Source: DASUTW01 sp035513995
Lineage (GTDB): Bacteria; Actinomycetota; UBA4738; CALAEC01
NCBI GenBank assembly: GCA_035513995.1
Contig: DATKBL010000149.1
Coordinates: forward strand, 1 to 11,236
Length of the DNA stretch: 11,236 nucleotides
Direction: 5' to 3'
Within the stretch, counting starts at the first letter, position 1. The number at the start of each line of letters is the position of its first letter. The notes under the pieces were generated by a model. It saw only the letters and a program-made list of their open reading frames with translations. It ran no database searches and was not told where the DNA came from. This document shows positions 6,243 to 11,236 of this stretch, piece by piece. The translations under genes and the position numbers were made by a program.

Positions 6243-7535
6243 ATGCTTCGACGACGCATCCTCTCCCGCCGGGCGACGGTGGCGATCGTGGGTCAGGGAT
6301 ACGTGGGGCTCTCGCTCGCGTGCGCGGCGGCGGATGCCGGGTTCCCCGTGACGGGGATCGACGTGGACGCCTCTCGGGTCGCCGATCTCCAGCGGGGGAT
6401 CCTGTCCGTCCCCGGGGTGGACGAGACCGTCTTCAGGGACGGGATGCGGAGCGGGAGGATCACGTTCACCACCGAGCCCGACGCCCTCGGGGCGAGCGAC
6501 ATCGTCCTCGTCTGCGTCCCCACCCCTCTCCGCGACCACACCCCGGACCTCCGGTTCGTCGAGGAGGCGACGCGAATGGTGGCGGAGCATCCCGCCCCCG
6601 GCCGCCTCGTCGTCCTGGAGTCGACGACCTATCCGGGCACCACCTCGCAGGTGGTGCAGCCGATCCTCGAGACGTCCGGCCAGCTCGCAGGCACCGACTT
6701 CCTCCTGGCCTACTCGCCCGAGCGGATCGACCCGGGGAACGAGGAGTTCAACCTCCGCAACACCCCGAAGCTCGTCGGGGGGATCACGCCCGAGGCGACC
6801 GGCCTGGCCTCGCTCTTCTACGGGCAGTTCGTGGAGAAGGTGATCTCCACCTCGTCGTGCGAGGTGGCCGAGCTGTCCAAGCTGCTGGAGAACACGTTCC
6901 GGCACGTGAACATCGCGCTGGTCAACGAGATGTCGATGCTGTGCCACGAGATGGGGATCGACGTCTGGGAGGTGATCGACGCGACAGCCACGAAGCCGTT
7001 CGGCTTCATGACCTTCACACCCGGGCCCGGGGTGGGCGGGCACTGCGTGCCGTTCGACCCCAACTACCTGGCCTGGCAGATCCGGCGCGACGTCGGCCAC
7101 CAGTTCCGGATCCTGGAGCAGGCCGAGGACGTCAACGCGCGGATGCCTCCCTATGTGGCCACCCGGATCGGCGACGCGCTCAACGACGCGGGGAAGGCCG
7201 TGCGGGGATCGGAGATCCTCGTGCTGGGGGTCTCCTACAAGGCCGACGTCGGCGACATGCGTGAGTCGCCCGCGCTCAAGATCATCACGCAGCTTCAGCG
7301 GCGGGGCGCCAGCGTCGCCTTCCACGACCCGTACGTGCCCTCCATCACGGTGGACGGGACGACCATGTCCTGCTCCGACCTGTCCCAGAGCGCCGTGGAG
7401 GGGGCCGACTGCGTGGCGCTCCTCACGCCTCACAAGGCCTACGACCTGGAGTGGATCGCCGACAACGCCCGGATGGTGTTCGACGCGCGGAACGCCTTCG
7501 GGCCCGACCGTCGCCCGAACGTCGTCCTGCTGTGA
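6243..7535 (+). CDS. Nucleotide-sugar dehydrogenase, UDP-GlcNAc/ManNAc 6-dehydrogenase type (WbpA-like)
   Basis: 430 aa. The NAD-binding site is VAIVGQGYVG (13-22). The middle carries VLESTTYPGTT (124-134), YSPERIDPGN (157-166) and ELSKLLENTFR with K213 and N217. The catalytic cysteine C268 is in GVGGHCVPFDP (263-273). The C-terminal domain has VLGVSYKADVGDMRESPA (327-344). ESTTYPGTT, ERxDPGN and ATKPFGFMTF are features of the WbpA/UDP-GlcNAc 6-dehydrogenase branch rather than of UDP-glucose dehydrogenase. These enzymes oxidise C6 twice with NAD to make an N-acetyl-hexosaminuronate donor. UDP-ManNAc dehydrogenase (WecC-type) is the main alternative. The start is uncertain: ATG 6243 or, from the ribosome site, an in-frame ATC at 6228 adding five residues. 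The stop overlaps the next PqqD gene. Confidence 0.9.
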   Translation: MLRRRILSRRATVAIVGQGYVGLSLACAAADAGFPVTGIDVDASRVADLQRGILSVPGVDETVFRDGMRSGRITFTTEPDALGASDIVLVCVPTPLRDHTPDLRFVEEATRMVAEHPAPGRLVVLESTTYPGTTSQVVQPILETSGQLAGTDFLLAYSPERIDPGNEEFNLRNTPKLVGGITPEATGLASLFYGQFVEKVISTSSCEVAELSKLLENTFRHVNIALVNEMSMLCHEMGIDVWEVIDATATKPFGFMTFTPGPGVGGHCVPFDPNYLAWQIRRDVGHQFRILEQAEDVNARMPPYVATRIGDALNDAGKAVRGSEILVLGVSYKADVGDMRESPALKIITQLQRRGASVAFHDPYVPSITVDGTTMSCSDLSQSAVEGADCVALLTPHKAYDLEWIADNARMVFDARNAFGPDRRPNVVLL

Positions 7536-7813
7536 GCCGGGCGAGCTTCCGGCACGCCCCCAGGGCGCTCACTCGATCGGTCGGGGCTGAGATCCTCGTC
7601 GCCCTGCCGGAGGGGGAGGACATCATCAGCCTGGCCGGCACGTCGGCGGAGGTCTGGCGCGCCCTGGGCGAAGGCGGGCGGACGCTCCCCGACCTCGTCG
7701 AGGTGCTCGCCGAGGTCCATCGGGCCCCCCCCGAGACGATCGGGCGGGACGTGCGAGCCCTGCTGACCGATCTGATCGAGCGGGGGCTCGTGGAGGGACC
7801 GGAGGATGGATGA
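7532..7813 (+). CDS. PqqD-family protein within the EPS operon
   Basis: 93 aa, normal PqqD length. Residues about 17-88 fit the fold: AEILVALPEGEDIISLAGTS, AEVWRALGEGGRTLPDLVEVL, then a last helix VRALLTDLIERGLVEG. It differs from the two minus-strand copies in lacking the LN-x-TA motif (here LAGTSAEVW), so it is a distinct paralogue. The GTG shares GTGA with the dehydrogenase stop; there is no separate ribosome site, so translation is probably coupled. It overlaps the nucleotidyltransferase gene by eight bases. PqqD genes beside NTP_transf_5 genes recur in EPS and modified-peptide clusters; the bound partner here is unknown. Confidence 0.8.
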   Translation: MSRASFRHAPRALTRSVGAEILVALPEGEDIISLAGTSAEVWRALGEGGRTLPDLVEVLAEVHRAPPETIGRDVRALLTDLIERGLVEGPEDG

Positions 7814-8918
7814 GGTGACCCGCGCCGGCGAGGTGGCGGTGGCGGTGGCGGGGGTCGGGCTCGCCGATGGTGAGCGGGACGGCTCGATCGAGGTGCCCGC
7901 CGAGGCGTGGCTCGGCGCCCTGGACCTCGTCTCCCATCAGCGGCTGACGGGCCTCGCGGTGGCGGCCGTCGCCGCGGGCCGCCTGCGGCTGACCGACCCG
8001 CAGCACGAGGAGCTCCTCGGCCGCCACCGCGAGGCCATGGTCCTCGCGCTGGCCCTGGAGCGGCGGCTGCTGGCCCTGGAGTCCGCCTTCCGCGAGCAGG
8101 GTCTCGACGTCCTCGTGCTCAAGGGCCCGGCCAGCGCCCACTCCTTCTATCCGGACCCCTCCTGGCGGGCGTTCGGCGACCTGGACCTGTTGGTCCGGAC
8201 CCGCGACTGGGCGGCGGCCTGCGCGCTCCTCGAGGGGAGGGGGTACCGCCGGAAGTACCCCGACCCCCGCCCCGGGTTCGTGGAGCGCTTCGGCCACACG
8301 GCGCTCCACGTGGACCCGGAGGGGCTGGAGCTGGATCTGCACCGCACGCTGATCGCGGGCCCCGTGGGACAGTGGGTGGACGAGGACGAGCTGTTCGAGG
8401 GAGCGGCGACGTTTCGCGTGGGGGACCGACCGCTGCGCCGGCTCGGGGACACGATGAGCCTGCTGCACGCCTGCGTGCACGCCTCGCTGGGGGCCCGCCC
8501 CCCGCTCCTCGTCCCCTTGAGGGATGTGATCCAGGTGAGCTCGCTGGCCGCGGTCGACTGGGACCACTTGGCCCGGCGAGCCGAGCGATGGAACCTCCGA
8601 GCCGTCCTCCGGTTCGCCTTCGCCTCCAGCCACGTGCTGGGCGGCGAGGCCCCGCCGGAGGCCGCTGCGCTCCTCGACGCGCCGGACCGGCGCGTCGACC
8701 GGCGGGCCCTCGCCGCCTACACCTCCCACCGCTCCAGGGGAGGGAAGGCGCTGGGGACGCTCCGAGCGGTCCACGGGATCCGGGGCAAGGCGGCGTACCT
8801 CAGGGCGCTGCTCTTCCCGAGCAGGCGGTTCCTCGAGGCGAGGGCCGGCGGTGGCCGCCCGTCCTTCCTTCGTCGCTGGACGACCCCGGTCCGATGGCTC
8901 GCCAGGCGGGGCGGCTGA
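7806..8918 (+). CDS. NTP_transf_5-type nucleotidyltransferase family protein
   Basis: 370 aa. The diagnostic region is DVLVLKGPASAHSFYPDP (101-118) followed by RAFGDLDLLV (121-130). K106 and the acidic pair D125 and D127 are the expected nucleotide/metal site of this pol-beta-like fold. LELDLHR (174-180), LLHACVHASLG (219-229) and LRDVIQV (238-244) also fit the family. No substrate is established for most members; some occur beside HprK-like kinases and PqqD proteins in EPS and lasso-type peptide clusters. ATG 7806 has GGAGGG eight bases upstream; GTG 7815 is a second possible start, with GGAGG nine bases before it. Residues 10-18 are a simple Val-Ala run. It pairs with the preceding PqqD gene and is separated from ugd by 44 bp. 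Family confident, function open. Confidence 0.85.
   Translation: MDEVTRAGEVAVAVAGVGLADGERDGSIEVPAEAWLGALDLVSHQRLTGLAVAAVAAGRLRLTDPQHEELLGRHREAMVLALALERRLLALESAFREQGLDVLVLKGPASAHSFYPDPSWRAFGDLDLLVRTRDWAAACALLEGRGYRRKYPDPRPGFVERFGHTALHVDPEGLELDLHRTLIAGPVGQWVDEDELFEGAATFRVGDRPLRRLGDTMSLLHACVHASLGARPPLLVPLRDVIQVSSLAAVDWDHLARRAERWNLRAVLRFAFASSHVLGGEAPPEAAALLDAPDRRVDRRALAAYTSHRSRGGKALGTLRAVHGIRGKAAYLRALLFPSRRFLEARAGGGRPSFLRRWTTPVRWLARRGG
7832..7849 (+). repeat. Hexamer tandem repeat (GGTGGC)3
   Basis: Three perfect GGTGGC units near the 5' end of the nucleotidyltransferase gene, encoding the VAVAVA stretch. Being a multiple of three, gain or loss of a unit would change the protein by two residues without a frameshift. 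Confidence 0.8.
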
Positions 8919-8962
8919 GCGACGAACCACGGCAGATTGAGGAGCTCGATGACGGAGAGGCG

Positions 8963-10276
8963 ATGGGCATGAGGATCACGGTGGTGGGAACGGGTCACGT
9001 CGGCCTCGTGACGTGCGCCTCGCTGGCCGCTCTGGGCCACGACGTCGTCGGCACCGACGCCGACGGCGAGAAGATCGCCCAGCTGGAGCGGGGCGTCTCG
9101 CCCTTCTACGAGCCCGGCCTCGAGGAGCTCCTCCGCGAGGGGATGGCCTCCGACAGGCTGCACTTCACCTCGGACGTGTCCGAGGCGGTCCCGGGGGCGG
9201 AGATCGTGTTCATCTCGGTGGGGACGCCGCCCAAGGCCGACGGGGAGGCCAACCTCATCGCCGTCGAGCGCGTGGCTCGCGAGGTGGCCCGCCACGCCAC
9301 CGAGGGGACCGTGGTCGTGGAGAAGTCGACCGTGCCGGCGGGCACCGGGGGCCGGATGCAGCGAGCCCTGAGCCAGGAGTCCCCGCACCGGCTCGAGGTC
9401 GCCTGCAACCCCGAGTTCCTGGCGGAGGGCCGGGCCATCGAGGACTCGCTCCGTCCCCCGAGGATCCTCGTGGGGGCCGAGTCGGAGCGCGCCTTCGCAG
9501 CGCTGCGGAGGCTCTACGCCCCTCTGATCGCCGACGGCTCCCGTTTGATCGAGACCGACATCCAGACGGCCGAGCTCGCCAAGTACGTCTGCAACGCCTT
9601 CCTCGCGCTGAAGATCTCGTTCGTGAACGCGGTGGCCCGGGTGTGTGAGCTCGCGGGCGCCGACGTGGTGGACGTGGCGGAGGTCATGGGCTCCGACCCG
9701 CGGATCGGCCCATCGTTCCTCGCGGCGGGGCTCGGATACGGGGGATCCTGCTTCCCCAAGGACCTCCAGGCCTTCGAGCGGCTCGTCCAGCGGCTCGGGT
9801 ACGACTTCCCGATCCTCGGTGAGATCGCCCGCATCAACGACGAGAGCGTCGAGGCCACCCTGGCCAAGGTCAAGGACGCCGTCTGGAACCTCGAGGGCAA
9901 GAGGGTGGCGCTCCTCGGCCTGGCCTTCAAGCCCGGGACCGACGATGTGCGGTTCGCCCCGGCGCTCGCGCTGGCCCGTCGCCTGCTCGACGAGGGCGCC
10001 CGGGTCGTCGGTTACGACCCGAGGGCCATGGGCAACGCCAAGGCCGAGGTCCCCGAGCTCGAGATGGCGACGGACGCCTACGACGCGGCGGCCGGCGCGG
10101 ACTGCGCGGTCCTGTGCACCGAGTGGGAGGAGTTCGCCCGGCTCGACCTCGAGAAGGTGAAGGCGAGCCTCACCGCGCCCATCGTGATCGACGGCAGGAA
10201 CCTGTTCGACCCCGCGGCGATGCAGGCGGCGGGGATGACCCTGTACCCGACCGGCCGCCCACCCGTCGTCGCCTAG
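8963..10276 (+). CDS. ugd: UDP-glucose 6-dehydrogenase
   Basis: 437 aa from ATG 8963. NAD-binding ITVVGTGHVGLVT (5-17) has His where most family members have Tyr (GxGYVG). ISVGTPP (84-90), EKSTVPAGT (120-128), NPEFLAEGRAI (149-159), ELAKYVCNAFLALKISFVN (204-222; K207, N211) and GYGGSCFPKD (258-267; catalytic C263, D267) are the full set for UDP-glucose dehydrogenase, followed by LGLAFKPGTDDVR (318-330). It oxidises UDP-glucose to UDP-glucuronate with two NAD. A GGAG five bases before ATG 8963 supports this start; ATG 8969 two codons later is equally plausible (MRITVV). The frame is open upstream across the nucleotidyltransferase gene, but only as a shadow of it. Its stop shares one base with the start of the UDP-xylose synthase gene, which uses its product. 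Confidence 0.95.
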   Translation: MGMRITVVGTGHVGLVTCASLAALGHDVVGTDADGEKIAQLERGVSPFYEPGLEELLREGMASDRLHFTSDVSEAVPGAEIVFISVGTPPKADGEANLIAVERVAREVARHATEGTVVVEKSTVPAGTGGRMQRALSQESPHRLEVACNPEFLAEGRAIEDSLRPPRILVGAESERAFAALRRLYAPLIADGSRLIETDIQTAELAKYVCNAFLALKISFVNAVARVCELAGADVVDVAEVMGSDPRIGPSFLAAGLGYGGSCFPKDLQAFERLVQRLGYDFPILGEIARINDESVEATLAKVKDAVWNLEGKRVALLGLAFKPGTDDVRFAPALALARRLLDEGARVVGYDPRAMGNAKAEVPELEMATDAYDAAAGADCAVLCTEWEEFARLDLEKVKASLTAPIVIDGRNLFDPAAMQAAGMTLYPTGRPPVVA

Positions 10277-11220
10277 TGGCCTCGGCGCCGAGCGCGGTGG
10301 TCACCGGGGGTGCCGGCTTCCTGGGCTCCCACGTGTGCGAGCGGCTGGTCGCGGAGGGCTGGAAGGTCCTGTGCATCGACTCCCTGATCACGGGGAGCGC
10401 GGAGAACCTCTCGGGGCTCACGGATCGGGAGGGCTTCCGGTTCGAGCGCCGGGACGTCACGGAGCACCTTCCGGTGGAGGGCCCCGTGGACTGGGTGGTG
10501 CACCTCGCCTCCCCCGCCTCGCCGGCCGACTACCTGGAGCACCCGATCCACACCCTGAAGGTCGGCGCGCTGGGCACCCTGCGGGCCCTGGGCCTGGCCA
10601 GGGCCAAGGGAGCGGGGATGCTCCTGGCCTCCACGTCCGAGGTCTACGGGGACCCGGAGGTCCATCCGCAGCCCGAGTCGTACCACGGGAACGTGGACCC
10701 GACCGCCCCCCGTGGCGCGTACGACGAGGCGAAGCGGTACGCGGAGGCCATGGCGATGGCCTACCACCGGATCCACGGGGTCCCGGTGAGGATCGCCCGG
10801 ATCTTCAACACCTTCGGGCCCAGGCTCAGGAAGCTCGATGGGCGGGCGGTGCCGACCTTCATCCGTCAGGCGCTCGCCGGTGAGCCCCTGACGGTGCACG
10901 GCGACGGGTCGCAGACGCGCTCCCTCTGCTACGTCGAAGACATGGTCGAGGGGCTGTGGAGGCTCCTGCGGTCGGACCTCTCGGGTCCGCTCAACCTCGG
11001 TGGCCCCGAGGAGGTGAAGGTCCTCGACCTCGCCTATCTCATCCGCTCGCTCGTGGGGAGCGACTCCGAGATCGCGTTCGGGGAGCGGCCGGCGGGCGAC
11101 CCCGAGGTCCGCTGCCCCGCCATCGCGCGGGCGCGGGCGCACCTCGGATGGGAGCCGCGGACCTCGCTCAACGACGGCCTCGAGCGGACGATCGACTGGG
11201 CCAGGGGCGCGTGGGCATGA
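10276..11220 (+). CDS. uxs: UDP-glucuronate decarboxylase (UDP-xylose synthase)
   Basis: 314 aa, the normal size for soluble UXS. NAD site VVTGGAGFLGSH (8-19). The family signature is well kept: HLASPASPADYLEHPIHTLK (76-95), LLASTSEVYGDPEVHPQPE (116-134) with S119-T120 and E122, GAYDEAKRYAE (147-157) with the SDR Tyr149 and Lys153, and RIARIFNTFGPR (172-183). It decarboxylates UDP-glucuronate to UDP-xylose. The start GTG at 10276 overlaps the ugd stop by one base (TAGTG), and the Rossmann motif begins within a few residues, so the start is well placed despite no strong ribosome site. With ugd it makes a two-step UDP-glucose to UDP-xylose unit, so xylose and glucuronate are likely available to the polymer. 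Confidence 0.95.
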   Translation: MASAPSAVVTGGAGFLGSHVCERLVAEGWKVLCIDSLITGSAENLSGLTDREGFRFERRDVTEHLPVEGPVDWVVHLASPASPADYLEHPIHTLKVGALGTLRALGLARAKGAGMLLASTSEVYGDPEVHPQPESYHGNVDPTAPRGAYDEAKRYAEAMAMAYHRIHGVPVRIARIFNTFGPRLRKLDGRAVPTFIRQALAGEPLTVHGDGSQTRSLCYVEDMVEGLWRLLRSDLSGPLNLGGPEEVKVLDLAYLIRSLVGSDSEIAFGERPAGDPEVRCPAIARARAHLGWEPRTSLNDGLERTIDWARGAWA

Positions 11221-11236
11221 CGACGACCGGCGCGAG
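11217..11236 (+). CDS. Start of a further operon gene (truncated at edge)
   Basis: ATG at 11217 shares ATGA with the UDP-xylose synthase stop, the same coupling used elsewhere in this window. Only six codons (MTTTGA) are visible, so no function can be assigned. From context a glycosyltransferase or other EPS enzyme is the obvious expectation, but nothing in the sequence shows it. Confidence 0.45.

Noticed and set aside
6132..7433. 433-codon minus-strand frame opposite the WbpA-like gene
   Set aside because: Mirror frame of a gene with complete catalytic motifs; it has His/Arg/Gly-rich composition and no recognisable fold.
7907..8962. Apparent 350-residue N-terminal extension of ugd
   Set aside because: It is a shadow of the nucleotidyltransferase gene, Pro/Arg/Gly-rich without domain signals, and a normal ugd start with a ribosome site exists at 8963.
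1..11236. tRNA, rRNA, CRISPR arrays, insertion sequences or attachment sites
   Set aside because: No cloverleaf, spaced repeat series, transposase motif or terminal inverted repeats were recognised on either strand; coding density is close to complete.

Overview
This is a high-GC window (roughly 70% by eye) with strongly GC-ending codons, many GTG starts and almost no intergenic space. That style suggests a high-GC actinobacterial-type genome, but no rRNA or lineage marker is present, so the assignment is an inference from style. It reads as one end of a capsule/exopolysaccharide (EPS) locus, arranged as two divergent transcription units.

Left unit (minus strand, 1658 down past position 1): three genes joined by 4-base stop/start overlaps. 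In transcription order they are a PqqD-family protein (131 aa), an HPr-kinase-like P-loop protein (313 aa), and a second PqqD-family protein that runs off the left edge. About 180 bp (1659-1838) separates this unit from the right unit. It holds a TACAAT -10 candidate facing left, a 21-bp-spaced direct repeat and a perfect 6-bp inverted repeat.

Right unit (plus strand, 1839 to the right edge): ten tightly packed or overlapping genes. They encode a membrane-bound CapD/WbpM-type nucleotide-sugar 4,6-dehydratase; a LuxR/NarL-type regulator with a degenerate receiver; a fused Wzz chain-length/BY-kinase-like ATPase; a small sigma-70-region-4-like HTH protein; a UDP-GlcNAc/ManNAc 6-dehydrogenase-type enzyme; a third PqqD-family protein; an NTP_transf_5-type nucleotidyltransferase; UDP-glucose 6-dehydrogenase; a UDP-glucuronate decarboxylase (UDP-xylose synthase); and the first codons of a further gene.

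The sugar enzymes would supply UDP-glucuronate and UDP-xylose, plus a 4-keto-6-deoxy HexNAc and an N-acetyl-hexosaminuronate precursor. The Wzz/BY-kinase-like protein would control chain length or export, and two small DNA-binding proteins sit next to it. The unexplained part is the PqqD / HprK-like kinase / PqqD / NTP_transf_5 set, split between the two units. Related sets are known from EPS loci and from modified-peptide (including lasso peptide) clusters, but no convincing peptide substrate, cyclase or leader peptidase is visible here. The minus-strand unit continues off the left edge, which is the first place to look for the rest.
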